DNA from: Zobellia amurskyensis
GTDB lineage: Bacteria; Bacteroidota; Bacteroidia; Flavobacteriales; Flavobacteriaceae
Direction of reading: 5' to 3'
Assembly: GCF_009725985.1 (NCBI RefSeq)
Contig: NZ_RCNR01000005.1
Location: 1 to 64,000, forward strand
DNA length: 64,000 nt
The notes under the pieces are model-generated. The model ran no database searches, was not told the origin of the DNA, and was given only the letters and a program-made list of their open reading frames with translations. The position numbers and the translations under genes were made by a program. Of this stretch, positions 52,121 to 62,589 are shown piece by piece (position 1 is the first letter of the stretch; every line of letters begins with the position of its first letter).

Positions 52121-53188
52121 ATGAAAAGAATTTTCATTCCCCTAATTTCCCTTTGTATATTTTCTTGCAGTACTGATTTGGAAGAAGATACCCTGGATGC
52201 AATTGATGAGACTACCAAAACAACATCCGAAAATGAGGAAGAGACCGAAGAAACTACCTCGGAAAATACAAATTCAATTCCTGTTTTTGAAGCAGCCAAC
52301 TATTCAATAAATGAGCACTCAATAGCAGCCAGTTCTATTGGCTTTGTAACCGCTATTGATGGTGACCAAGATGAAATAACCTACACAATAGAGTCTGATG
52401 CAGACCTTGTAATTAATGAAAATACTGGTGAAATAACCACTGGAACCAACCTTAAACTAGACTTTGAAACAAAGGATTCCCACGCATTCATGGTCTCTGC
52501 ATTTGATGGTAAAACTATAGTAGACAAGGATTATAATTTAACCGTTAACGATGTAGATGAATTTACCCTTCTAACGGACGAACAAAAAGAAGTAGTAGCC
52601 TACGCCCAACATTTAACCTATTGGAAAGGAGATAGCAACACCCCTTTAGGCTTTAACCAAAAATGGGCGAGTTCTATGAAATTGCACCTCACCGGAACCA
52701 TTACAGAACAATATGAAACTACTACGGAAAGTGTCCTAGAGCAGTACAACGCATTATTCTCTTCTGGAGATTTCAACATATCGTTAGTTCAAAATTCAGA
52801 GGATGCCAATGCCATTCTATTTTACGGCACAAAAGAAGAGGTAGAAGGGGTTTGGCCCGATATGTACGATGAAATTAAAGATGGCAACTACGATGGTTTT
52901 GCCATGACTCCGTCTGAAAATTCTGTTTTAGTCTCTACTCGTATATGGATTTCGAACCCAGCAGAAGTATTGCTTAAGCATGAACTTGGACATGCATTAG
53001 GTTTTGGTCATTCTGACAAATGTGAAGACGAAGGAAGTTTTTTGTGTTCTCAAATTAGTACAGAAAATGATTTTCTAGATGTAGAAAAAGATATTATTCG
53101 TTTTATCTACGGTTCAAGAATTACCGCTGGACTTACTGAAGAAGAAATTGAAGCAATTCTTGCCGATATTATTCTAAATGAGGACTAG
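52121..53188 (+). CDS. cadherin-like plus metzincin-like protease lipoprotein
   Basis: This 355-residue protein has a lipoprotein signal ending in CIFSCST. A Thr/Glu-rich linker (30-50) follows. A cadherin-like domain covers about 52-148 (YSINEHSIAASSIGFVTA, INENTGEI, FMVSAFDGK). A C-terminal zinc peptidase domain has HELGHALGFGHS near 287, the HExxHxxGxxH pattern of matrixin-like metzincins. A downstream turn Met is not obvious in the usual place, so the fold call rests on the zinc motif. It is probably exposed on the cell surface. The giant adhesin gene follows 70 nt later. Confidence 0.82.
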   Translation: MKRIFIPLISLCIFSCSTDLEEDTLDAIDETTKTTSENEEETEETTSENTNSIPVFEAANYSINEHSIAASSIGFVTAIDGDQDEITYTIESDADLVINENTGEITTGTNLKLDFETKDSHAFMVSAFDGKTIVDKDYNLTVNDVDEFTLLTDEQKEVVAYAQHLTYWKGDSNTPLGFNQKWASSMKLHLTGTITEQYETTTESVLEQYNALFSSGDFNISLVQNSEDANAILFYGTKEEVEGVWPDMYDEIKDGNYDGFAMTPSENSVLVSTRIWISNPAEVLLKHELGHALGFGHSDKCEDEGSFLCSQISTENDFLDVEKDIIRFIYGSRITAGLTEEEIEAILADIILNED

Positions 53189-53258
53189 ACCATAAAAATC
53201 TAGCCCCTTTTCGTACATCTATAACTGCGTACCAATAACTTACCCAAACCAACCAACA

Positions 53259-56200
53259 ATGATTAAAAACCTACTTCTTGTCCTGCTGTTTTTTATGATT
53301 AGCGCTAGCACAATTGCCCAATCATTTACCTCAATTTGGAATACCAACAATACAGAAATAGGGTCCTCTGCAAATAACGAGGTTACTATACCTACCAACC
53401 CAGCCTATACAACATATAATTACAATGTAGATTGGGGAGATACCACATCTGATTCTAGTGTAACAGGAAACATTACACATACCTACGCCACTCCTGGCAC
53501 TTACACTATTAGTATAAGCGGCACATTCCCTTCCATTTATTTCAATGATGAAGAAGCTAATGACAAACTTAAAATTATTGAAATACTAAGCTGGGGGACC
53601 ATACAATGGCAGACTATGGAAAATGCTTTTTTTGGGTGTGCAAATATGAATTTTGATTTAATCGATTCACCAGATTTGACCCAAGTAACTTCATTTAAAA
53701 ATATGTTTAGAGGAGGAACTTCATTCAATGGAATTGTGAATGATTGGGATATAAGTACGATTACTGATCTTTCTGGAACTTTTGCAAATTGTAACACCTT
53801 TAATAGACCTTTAGATTTATGGGATACAAGTAACGTTACAGATATGTCTGAAACTTTTGCTAGTGCAGGTCAATATAATGAGCCATTAGATAATTGGAAT
53901 ACTGGTGCTGTAACTAACATGTCCGCAATGTTTAGTAGTGCTGGTAATTTTAACCAAAATATCAACAATTGGAATGTTGCTCAGGTAACAAACATGTCTG
54001 CAATGTTTAGATATACTAATAGGTTCAATTTCCCATTAAATAATTGGATTGTAAGCAACGTAACAGATATGTCGTCCATGTTTGATGGTTCTGCTTTTAA
54101 CCACCCTATTGGTAATTGGAATGTAGCAAGTGTAACAAATATGTCTGGAATGTTTAGACATGCCGTTTACAATCACCCTTTAGCTAGTTGGGATGTATCT
54201 TCTGTTCTAGATTTCTCAGAAATGTTTCAAAGACATAGAACTTTTAATCAACCCTTAAACAATTGGAATGTTACTAATGCAACAGATATATCTAGCATGT
54301 TTGACGGTTGGATATGGGGACAAGTTTTTAACCAACCCTTAGATAATTGGAACGTAAGTAATGTAACGGATATGAGTTACATGTTAAGAGACAATACTGC
54401 TTTTAACCAAGATATTAGCGGATGGAATGTGAGCAATGTGACCAATATGGCGGGGATGTTTGAGGATACTTCCGTTTTTAACCAAGATATAAGCTCTTGG
54501 AATGTGAGCAACGTAACCAATATGCAAGGGATGTTTCAACAAACAGATGCTTTTAACCAACCCCTAAATAATTGGAATATAAGTAATGTAACTAATGTTT
54601 CATCAATGTTTGATAGGGCCTCAAGTTTCAATCAACCATTAAATTTATGGAACCTCAGCAATGTTACTAGTTTCCAAAACATGTTTAACCGTGCAAGTTC
54701 TTTTAATCAAGATATAACGGGCTGGAATACATCTAGTATTACCAATATGTCTGGTATGTTCACTTCTGCCAATACTTTCAACCAAAACTTGGGTATTTGG
54801 GATATTTCTTCTGTGACCAATATGACAAATATGTTGTCAAATAGTGGAATATCGCAGGAAAATTATGATAATACATTAATTGGTTGGGCTGGTCAAACTG
54901 TAAATACTGGAGTAAATTTGGGCGCAACAAACCTACAATATTGCGATGCCTTAAGCCAAAGACAAAGTTTAATAGATGATGATGGTTGGACTATTGCTGG
55001 AGATGCGGTCAACTGTTCTTATGTATTGTGTACCGATATTACGATGCCGCATGCAAGTGATACAGCTACACCTGCTAATAGCGATATCCGGTGGGATTCT
55101 GCACCAAATGCCACAGGGTATAAAGTTACCTTAGAAATTGAACGTGGTGGGGTTCGTAGTTATGCTACTATTGGTGGAAATACCGCTAACAATTATGATG
55201 TAGGAAATACCGTAGGTTTAGACTTTACCAATGAATTTATGGCTAATGACACCGTATATGTTACCGTAGTACCTTATAATGGTGAAGGGGATGCCGTAGG
55301 ATGCCAAGAAATTAGTTTTACTGTAGTTGAAAGTTGGGTTAACAGAACCGATGTTTTTAAAATCACTATTGATACTAGAAATTTAGATACCAGTTCTTCT
55401 GCGGCAAATCAATATAGAATAGAACTAAATGATGGCTATCCTGACTATTTAACATACGACTTTAATATTGACTGGGGAGATGGACAGTATGATAATAATG
55501 TTACAAATGATATAACACATACTTATTTAAACCCTGGAATTTATACAATAGCAATCATTGGAGATTTCCCTGCATTTTATCATAGTTCCAGTAATAGAGA
55601 TAACATTAAACTTATTTCAATGGACCAATGGGGAGACCAGGTTTGGGGTTCTATGCAAAGTACATTCTATTACTGCCAAAATATGGAATATAACGCAACG
55701 GATATTCCTAATCTTACACAAGTTGAAAGCATGCAAAATATGTTTGGTGCTTGTTTTTTGTTTAACGGCAACATTAATGATTGGGATGTTAGTAATGTTA
55801 CTAATATGAGTGGTGTTTTCTTAGCAGCTCAAGCTTTTAACCAACCATTAAATAATTGGGATATAAGTAATGTAACAACTATATCTACAATGTTTCTTGG
55901 TGCGGATGCCTTTGACCAACCACTTAACAATTGGAATACCAGTAATGTAACGGATATGTCCAGAACTTTTGAACAGACCGAATTATTCAATCAGAACATT
56001 AATAATTGGGATGTTAGTAATGTAACCGATATGTCTAGTATGTTCGAAAGAGCACTGCTTTTTAATCAACCACTAGATAATTGGGATGTCAGTAATGTAA
56101 CCGATATGTCTAAAATGTTCGATGGTTTTGTATATGACATTCCATTTAATCAGCCTTTAGACAATTGGGACGTTAGTAGCGTAACCAACATGACAATGAT

Positions 56201-59200
56201 GTTTAGGAGAGCAATAGACTTTAATCAAAATATTAATGGTTGGAATGTTACTAACGTAACCAATATGGCTTTAATGTTTAACAATACAGATGCCTTTAAT
56301 CAACCTTTAAATAATTGGAATGTATCATCTGTAACAGATATGAATTCTATGTTCAACGGAGCAGATAATTTTAATCAAAATATAGATAGTTGGAATGTTA
56401 CCAATGTAACTAATATGTCCTCCATGTTTAACAATGCTTCAAGTTTTGACCAACCACTAAACAGTTGGGACGTAAATTCCGTGGTAAACATGTCTAGTAT
56501 GTTTCGTGGTGCATCAGTATTTAACCAACCCTTAGATAGCTGGGATGTAAGTGCAGTAGCAAATACGACTTCTATGTTTGAAGATGCTGTACTATTCAAC
56601 CAACCTATAAGTACATGGAACGTTAGTTCTGTAACCATTATGGAATCTATGTTTGAAGATGCCGAAGTTTTTAATCAAGATTTAAATAATTGGAACACTG
56701 CAGTAGTAACCAATTTTGAAGCGATGTTTAAAAACGCTCTAGCATTTAATGAACCGCTATCTAATTGGAATACTGGTGAAGCATTAACCATGCAAGAAAT
56801 GTTTATGGGAGCTTCTACCTTTAACCAAAACATTGACCCTTGGGATGTTTCCTTTGTAACCACTATGGAAGCCATGTTCAATGGAGCAACATCATATAAC
56901 CAAACCATGAACTCTTGGAACGTAGCTTCTGTAGCTACTATGGAAGATATGTTTAAAGATGCAATAGCCTTTAATGAAAATATTGGTGATTGGAATGTTC
57001 GTGGTGTTACTACTATGGAAGAAATGTTCAGCGGCGCAACCGTCTTTAACCAAGACCTAAATAACTGGCGTATTTCTGGAGTAGAGAACATGGATTATAT
57101 GTTCAGAAATGCATCGGCATACAACCAACCTATGGACTTATGGAATCCAGGTTTAGTAACAATGCGTGCTATGTTTGATAATGCCATTGCTTTAAACCAA
57201 AGTTTGGCAGAATGGGATGTAAGCAACGTAACAGATATGCGAGATATGCTCGATAACACGGCATTGGAAAGAGAAAACTACGACAACACCTTAATTGCAT
57301 GGTCTGAACAAAATTTAACTCCCGGCATTACACTTGGGGCAGAAGATTTACCGTATTGCGATGCCCAAGAAGAAAGACAATCTATGATAGATAATTTTGG
57401 GTGGACATTTGACCAAGATGTTCGCGATTGTCCTATTCCAGACTGTACAGTACTTACCGCACCATTAAACGGCGATACAGATGTACCGGTAAATACCAAT
57501 ATTACTTGGAAACATGCGCTATACGCCCAAGGATATAGATTAACTGTAGGTACAACATCTGGCGGTAATGACATTATTAATAATGAAACTATAACCAATG
57601 AAACTTCATATGAGTTTACTTCAGATTTTAATACTGGCGACACGGTTTATGTAACTCTAATTCCTTTTAATACCGAAGGTGATGCGGTTGGCCCTTGTAC
57701 CGAAGAGAGTTTTACTATATCTAACAGCCCAGCAACCATACCTGAATGTACCAATTTAACAGATCCCTTAAATGCCGCAACAAATGTTGCTGTAACCACA
57801 GACCTAAGTTGGAACCCTATTTCCAACGCAGATGGTTATAAAATAACAGCAGGAACCTCAACTGGGGCTAACGATATTCTTAATGCTGAAGATGTTGGTA
57901 ACATTACTACATATGACCTTACAACAGATTTACCAGAAGACAGCGATATATTTGTAACTATTATTCCTTATAATGATGAAGGTGATGCTACTTCGTGTAC
58001 CGAAGAAAGCTTCCATACGGAAATAATTCCTGTACCACCGGTTTGTACAAATTTAACAACTCCATTGAATGGGGCAGTTGACGTACCTATTGATACGCAA
58101 TTAAGTTGGGCAGCAGTATCTAACGCTACTGGATATTTAGTAGTTGTTGGAACTACTTCTGGTGGAATTGAAGTAGTAAACAATATTGACGTTGGTAATT
58201 TTACCACGTATGATATTCCTGGAGATTTACAAGAAGCTAGGATGCATTACGTAACTATTATTCCATATAATGCAGAAGGTGATGCAACAGGTTGTATAGA
58301 AGAAACCTTTACTACAGGAGATTCTACGAGTCCTCCGTCATGCACAAGTTTATCTGCGCCAATAAATGGAGCAACTGCGGTTGCCCCTGATACCAATTTA
58401 ACATGGGCCGAAATAACTTCTGCTACGGGGTACAAACTATCAGTAGGTACGTCTTCAGGCAGTTCCGATATTTATTCTGACGATGTTGGCGATATTTTAA
58501 TTCACGATCTTGCTGCTGATTTACCCGAGAGCACAACAATTTATGTAAGTGTTACTCCGTACAATGATAATGGCGACGCCATGAGCTGTACAGAAGAAAG
58601 TTTTACTACCGATGGTGTTCCGCTTTGTACAACATTATTAACGCCTGCAAACGGAGCAACAAATATTGCGGTAGACTCTAATATTGAATGGAACCCTAGT
58701 AGCAACACTAATGGCTATAAATTAACGGTAACTGCTAGCAGTAGTACTGCCAATAATTTAACAGATGTTGATATCACATCAGGTACTACACACACTTTTG
58801 CAAATGACTTTGAAAGAGGTGAAACTGTTACTGTCACTATTACGCCATACAACGATACTGGTGATGCTATTGGATGCACCTCGGAGAGCTTTACTATTGT
58901 TCCTCCTCCAGTACCAGCGTGTACTACTTTGGTGACACCTACAGACGGAGCTATTGATATTGCACCCGATACCAATATAGAATGGAACGCAAGCCCAGAT
59001 GCAGACGGTTATAAACTTACCGTTATGGCAAGTAATAGCTCATCAAACAATATAACAGATGTTGATATAACTTCAGGCACCATATACGATTTCGCCAATG
59101 ATTTTGAACAAGGTGAAACTGTTACCGTAACCATTGTACCATATAATTCCGTTGGTGATGCTGTTGGGTGTACTTCTGAAAGTTTTACTATAAAACCTGT

Positions 59201-60932
59201 GCCTACTTGTACAGCTCTAAGTTCTCCAACAAATGGTTCTATAGATATTGTAGTGGATTCTGATATTACCTGGAATGCCGTAGCAGATGCAACAGGTTAT
59301 AAACTATCTGTAACTGGTAGTAGCACCACCACAAATAACTTAACGGACTTTGACACTACCGCAACTACTTATGATTTTGCTAATGACTTTGAACAAGACG
59401 AAACCGTTACGGTTACCATTACCCCATATAATGAAGTAGGTGATGCAATTGGGTGTACTTCTGAAAGCTTTACTATTGAGGCCGTACCGCCATGCACCTA
59501 TTTAACTACCCCTACAAATGGCACTATTGACGTAGCTGTTGACACAAATTTGGAATGGCAACCTATTGCCGAAGCAAATGGATACAAGTTAACCGTTTTA
59601 GCAAGTAGCAGTACAGGTAATAATGTAACCGATTTAGTTTTGTCGACTGGAACATCGTATAGTTTTCCAAATGATTTTGAACAAGGTGAAACGGTTACAG
59701 TTACCATTGTTCCTTACAATAATGTTGGAGACGCCATTGGGTGTACTTCGGAGAGTTTCACTATAAAAACCATACCCATGTGTACCAACTTGGTATCTCC
59801 TGTAAATGGAGATATCATACAAACTACAAGCGAAATTAGCTGGAATCCAGTTATAGACGCTGATGGTTATAAATTAACTATTGATGGTAGCAATAGTACC
59901 GCAAATGACATTTCCAATTATGACACAACAGATACCACTTATGTTCTTCCAAATGATTTTGATGAAGGGGAAAATGTTACGGTTACCATTACTCCGTACA
60001 ATGAAGTAGGTGATGCGATGGGGTGTGCCTCGGAAAGTTTTGTAATACGGCCAATACCTTCTTGCACCAATTTAACAGTTCCTCTAAACGATGCAACTGA
60101 AGTTTCTATCATGACCGATATTTCATGGAATCCAAGCTCAGATGCCGATGGTTATCGAATTTCAGTAGGTACATATCTAAACGGTACCGATATTGTAAAC
60201 AATGAAGACGTAGCTTCTTTAACCAGCTATACCTTTGCTGAAAATTTACCTTCCGAAAGTTTAATTTATGTTACCATTACACCATACAACACTTCTGGCC
60301 AGTCTACCGGCTGTAGTTCGGAAAGTTTTGAAACGGAAATAATAGCTCCAGAATGCACCCACTTGTCCAGTCCGTTCAATGGAGAAAATGATGTACCAAT
60401 GGAAAGCAGCATTTCATGGAACGCGATAGACAAAACAGATGGTTACCGCTTATCAATTGGAACCACTCCTAGTGGAACTGAAATCCTCAACAATCAAGAT
60501 TTAGGTAATACTACAACATACACACACACAGAGGAGTTACCTCTTGATACACAAATTTATATAAATATTGTTCCATACAACAATGCAGGTGACGCAGTAC
60601 AATGTGAAGAACAGTCCTTTACTACGGTTATACCGGAAGATGACACCAAGTATGGCTTCTCACCTGATGGAGATGGAATAAATGAATATTGGTATATAGA
60701 TAATATTGAGTACTACCCAGAAAACGTGGTAATGATTTACAACAGATGGGGAGATGCCGTTTTTCAAATAAACAATTACGACAATAACTCCAATGTTTTC
60801 CGCGGTGATGCCAATTTGAAGACCAAAATGGGTGCAGGAAAATTACCGGCAGGAACTTATTTCTTCCACATTCAGATTGAAGGTGAAACTATTCTTAAAA
60901 AAACTACAGGGTACGTAGTAATCAAGCGTTAA
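53259..60932 (+). CDS. giant T9SS-secreted repeat adhesin (PKD, BspA/DUF285, Fn3-like, CHU_C)
   Basis: This is a 2557-residue secreted or surface protein. A signal peptide ends near TIAQS. Domain order by rough residue: PKD-like 22-92; 15 DUF285/BspA-type leucine-rich modules of 25 residues (127-560, pattern NxWNVSNVTNMSxMF); one Fn3-like domain (587-694); a second PKD-like domain (694-780); 20 more DUF285 modules (794-1357); 11 tandem Fn3-like domains of about 95 residues, each starting CTxL (1390-2460); and a C-terminal CHU_C/gliding-motility type B domain beginning near YGFSPDGDGINEYW. The type B domain marks it for type IX secretion. BspA-type modules bind matrix or glycans in other bacteria. 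The downstream PorP/SprF gene supports a SprB/SprF-like arrangement. Confidence 0.92.
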   Translation: MIKNLLLVLLFFMISASTIAQSFTSIWNTNNTEIGSSANNEVTIPTNPAYTTYNYNVDWGDTTSDSSVTGNITHTYATPGTYTISISGTFPSIYFNDEEANDKLKIIEILSWGTIQWQTMENAFFGCANMNFDLIDSPDLTQVTSFKNMFRGGTSFNGIVNDWDISTITDLSGTFANCNTFNRPLDLWDTSNVTDMSETFASAGQYNEPLDNWNTGAVTNMSAMFSSAGNFNQNINNWNVAQVTNMSAMFRYTNRFNFPLNNWIVSNVTDMSSMFDGSAFNHPIGNWNVASVTNMSGMFRHAVYNHPLASWDVSSVLDFSEMFQRHRTFNQPLNNWNVTNATDISSMFDGWIWGQVFNQPLDNWNVSNVTDMSYMLRDNTAFNQDISGWNVSNVTNMAGMFEDTSVFNQDISSWNVSNVTNMQGMFQQTDAFNQPLNNWNISNVTNVSSMFDRASSFNQPLNLWNLSNVTSFQNMFNRASSFNQDITGWNTSSITNMSGMFTSANTFNQNLGIWDISSVTNMTNMLSNSGISQENYDNTLIGWAGQTVNTGVNLGATNLQYCDALSQRQSLIDDDGWTIAGDAVNCSYVLCTDITMPHASDTATPANSDIRWDSAPNATGYKVTLEIERGGVRSYATIGGNTANNYDVGNTVGLDFTNEFMANDTVYVTVVPYNGEGDAVGCQEISFTVVESWVNRTDVFKITIDTRNLDTSSSAANQYRIELNDGYPDYLTYDFNIDWGDGQYDNNVTNDITHTYLNPGIYTIAIIGDFPAFYHSSSNRDNIKLISMDQWGDQVWGSMQSTFYYCQNMEYNATDIPNLTQVESMQNMFGACFLFNGNINDWDVSNVTNMSGVFLAAQAFNQPLNNWDISNVTTISTMFLGADAFDQPLNNWNTSNVTDMSRTFEQTELFNQNINNWDVSNVTDMSSMFERALLFNQPLDNWDVSNVTDMSKMFDGFVYDIPFNQPLDNWDVSSVTNMTMMFRRAIDFNQNINGWNVTNVTNMALMFNNTDAFNQPLNNWNVSSVTDMNSMFNGADNFNQNIDSWNVTNVTNMSSMFNNASSFDQPLNSWDVNSVVNMSSMFRGASVFNQPLDSWDVSAVANTTSMFEDAVLFNQPISTWNVSSVTIMESMFEDAEVFNQDLNNWNTAVVTNFEAMFKNALAFNEPLSNWNTGEALTMQEMFMGASTFNQNIDPWDVSFVTTMEAMFNGATSYNQTMNSWNVASVATMEDMFKDAIAFNENIGDWNVRGVTTMEEMFSGATVFNQDLNNWRISGVENMDYMFRNASAYNQPMDLWNPGLVTMRAMFDNAIALNQSLAEWDVSNVTDMRDMLDNTALERENYDNTLIAWSEQNLTPGITLGAEDLPYCDAQEERQSMIDNFGWTFDQDVRDCPIPDCTVLTAPLNGDTDVPVNTNITWKHALYAQGYRLTVGTTSGGNDIINNETITNETSYEFTSDFNTGDTVYVTLIPFNTEGDAVGPCTEESFTISNSPATIPECTNLTDPLNAATNVAVTTDLSWNPISNADGYKITAGTSTGANDILNAEDVGNITTYDLTTDLPEDSDIFVTIIPYNDEGDATSCTEESFHTEIIPVPPVCTNLTTPLNGAVDVPIDTQLSWAAVSNATGYLVVVGTTSGGIEVVNNIDVGNFTTYDIPGDLQEARMHYVTIIPYNAEGDATGCIEETFTTGDSTSPPSCTSLSAPINGATAVAPDTNLTWAEITSATGYKLSVGTSSGSSDIYSDDVGDILIHDLAADLPESTTIYVSVTPYNDNGDAMSCTEESFTTDGVPLCTTLLTPANGATNIAVDSNIEWNPSSNTNGYKLTVTASSSTANNLTDVDITSGTTHTFANDFERGETVTVTITPYNDTGDAIGCTSESFTIVPPPVPACTTLVTPTDGAIDIAPDTNIEWNASPDADGYKLTVMASNSSSNNITDVDITSGTIYDFANDFEQGETVTVTIVPYNSVGDAVGCTSESFTIKPVPTCTALSSPTNGSIDIVVDSDITWNAVADATGYKLSVTGSSTTTNNLTDFDTTATTYDFANDFEQDETVTVTITPYNEVGDAIGCTSESFTIEAVPPCTYLTTPTNGTIDVAVDTNLEWQPIAEANGYKLTVLASSSTGNNVTDLVLSTGTSYSFPNDFEQGETVTVTIVPYNNVGDAIGCTSESFTIKTIPMCTNLVSPVNGDIIQTTSEISWNPVIDADGYKLTIDGSNSTANDISNYDTTDTTYVLPNDFDEGENVTVTITPYNEVGDAMGCASESFVIRPIPSCTNLTVPLNDATEVSIMTDISWNPSSDADGYRISVGTYLNGTDIVNNEDVASLTSYTFAENLPSESLIYVTITPYNTSGQSTGCSSESFETEIIAPECTHLSSPFNGENDVPMESSISWNAIDKTDGYRLSIGTTPSGTEILNNQDLGNTTTYTHTEELPLDTQIYINIVPYNNAGDAVQCEEQSFTTVIPEDDTKYGFSPDGDGINEYWYIDNIEYYPENVVMIYNRWGDAVFQINNYDNNSNVFRGDANLKTKMGAGKLPAGTYFFHIQIEGETILKKTTGYVVIKR

Positions 60933-60936
60933 TCCA

Positions 60937-61869
60937 ATGAAACTAAACCAAAAAATTGGCACGCTCGCACTAGGTGTTCTGCTGTCGCTTACCTCATATA
61001 GCTCTCTGTTCGGTCAACAAACACCAACATTTACAGAGTACAATTACAATCCGTTTATATTAAATTCCGCTTATGCGGGTTTAACCCAAAACACGGAGAT
61101 TTCATTAAGCAATTCTGGATTTTTTAACCAGATAGAGGGTAGCCCTAAAAGCTTCTCTTTGAGCGGCCATGGATTTTTAAACCGGAATAAGGTTGGTCTA
61201 GGAGCAGGTCTTATTAGAGATCAGATCGGAGTAACTACTTCCACAAATTTCTTTGCTTCGTACTCTTACAAAATATTCTTTGACTTTAAAAGTAACAGAC
61301 CTTATTGGCAACTTTATGATGCAGGGGTATTGTCCTTTGGGGTTACTGCAGGCCTACAACAATATCAAGATAACTTAACCCAATTGGGCATTGTTGGCGA
61401 TCCCAATTTTGCGCAAGACATAAACGCTACAGTACCCACTATTGGTTTAGGGTTTTTATTTAATCACGCTTCGTTTTACGTGGGATTTTCAACACCAAAT
61501 ATCTTAGGGGACGCGTTGGCTTCAGACGATTCTTTAAAATTAAACAGTCCGTATTATGGATATTTTGGGTATCGCTTTTTCAACAATCGTTTTCAAGATT
61601 TAATGATAAAGCCCAACGTTCTCATAAAACATGAGAATGGTGCCGCATTACAGGCAGATTTAAATGTTGCTGTGAGTTTTAGAAACAAATTTGAATTAGG
61701 TACGGGATATAGGACCAATAATTCTTTTAACTTTTTAGCAGGCATTTATTTATTTGATAATGTACGGGCCATATATAACTACAATTTGGCTACTAATGAT
61801 TCTTCGCTAGGGAATACCCACGGAATTATTTTGAGCTATCAATTTGGGGATGGTTATGCATTAGACTAA
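60937..61869 (+). CDS. PorP/SprF-family type IX secretion membrane protein
   Basis: This 310-residue outer-membrane protein has a signal peptide and the PorP/SprF start QQTPTFTEYNYNPFILNSAYAGL. The sequence continues as a barrel with GVTAGLQQYQDNL and the end HGIILSYQFG. SprF-like proteins are needed for the secretion of their partner type B cargo, usually encoded next to them. It starts 4 nt after the giant adhesin, so I assign it as that cargo's partner. Confidence 0.9.
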   Translation: MKLNQKIGTLALGVLLSLTSYSSLFGQQTPTFTEYNYNPFILNSAYAGLTQNTEISLSNSGFFNQIEGSPKSFSLSGHGFLNRNKVGLGAGLIRDQIGVTTSTNFFASYSYKIFFDFKSNRPYWQLYDAGVLSFGVTAGLQQYQDNLTQLGIVGDPNFAQDINATVPTIGLGFLFNHASFYVGFSTPNILGDALASDDSLKLNSPYYGYFGYRFFNNRFQDLMIKPNVLIKHENGAALQADLNVAVSFRNKFELGTGYRTNNSFNFLAGIYLFDNVRAIYNYNLATNDSSLGNTHGIILSYQFGDGYALD

Positions 61870-61878
61870 ATTTCAGCT

Positions 61879-62424
61879 ATGTCCATAAAAAAAATAATTA
61901 TTGGGTCCCTCCTGCTTGGTGTAGCTATAATAGTGAGCTCTTTTTACTTAGTTTTTAGGACAAAAACAGAGGATTTATCCAATAAATTCCCCTATAACAC
62001 AATCATTAATAAAACCTTAATATCCAAACATGAATGCTATATAACCATACACCAGCATTCTTTAGAAAACCCATATATCTTAGATATAACTAACACTAAT
62101 TTTTACGAGACCAATAAACCCATTTATAAACTGCCTATTGGAACTTCATTAAATATTGAAAAAACAAAAGCATTTACAACAGCCGTTAGTGGCTCAACAC
62201 ATTCTATTGTATTGGGAAGCGTTTATATTCCCGAACTAAAAGAAATCGTAAAATTTGAGTTTTTCTGGGGAGAGAACCCTACTTATGGCCTTTATGACCA
62301 TGACGATAATTACGATATTTACCCACTTGCTCCATGGCAAGAAAAGGCACTACCCTATAAATATTTTTGGGATGGCCATAAAGAATCCCACGATTGGGAA
62401 GAATGGAACTCGTTATCCAATTAA
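61879..62424 (+). CDS. hypothetical membrane-anchored protein
   Basis: This 181-residue protein has one N-terminal hydrophobic helix (about 5-27) and a soluble rest, rich in Trp/Asp near the end (YDHDDNYDIYPLAPWQEKALPY). No recognised family. It starts 9 nt after the PorP/SprF gene and is the last gene of the adhesin group. Confidence 0.62.
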   Translation: MSIKKIIIGSLLLGVAIIVSSFYLVFRTKTEDLSNKFPYNTIINKTLISKHECYITIHQHSLENPYILDITNTNFYETNKPIYKLPIGTSLNIEKTKAFTTAVSGSTHSIVLGSVYIPELKEIVKFEFFWGENPTYGLYDHDDNYDIYPLAPWQEKALPYKYFWDGHKESHDWEEWNSLSN

Positions 62425-62447
62425 GCGAGAGTTCTAGAAAAGACAAA

Positions 62448-62465
62448 ACCGATACGAATATCGGT
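62448..62465. terminator. hairpin between convergent genes
   Basis: ACCGATA/TATCGGT (62448-62454 with 62459-62465) closes a CGAA loop. The T content after it is low, so this is only a possible terminator between the plus-strand hypothetical gene and the minus-strand rluB-like gene. Confidence 0.4.
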
Positions 62466-62589
62466 CTTAAGGCTTGTTGCTGCTTACTTAAACAAATAAA
62501 CTATGACACAAAGATGTAGCTTTTGTAACTTTCAAAAGTTACCTTAATCTTACTTTATGGTTATCAAATTCAACCTATCTCTCAATTAA

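Noticed and set aside
56375-57643. Long antisense ORFs inside the giant adhesin gene (for example 56375-56638, 56675-57091 and 57278-57643)
   Set aside because: They are shadows of the repetitive coding sequence; their translations repeat with the same period as the DUF275-type/DUF285 modules and show no promoter or start context.
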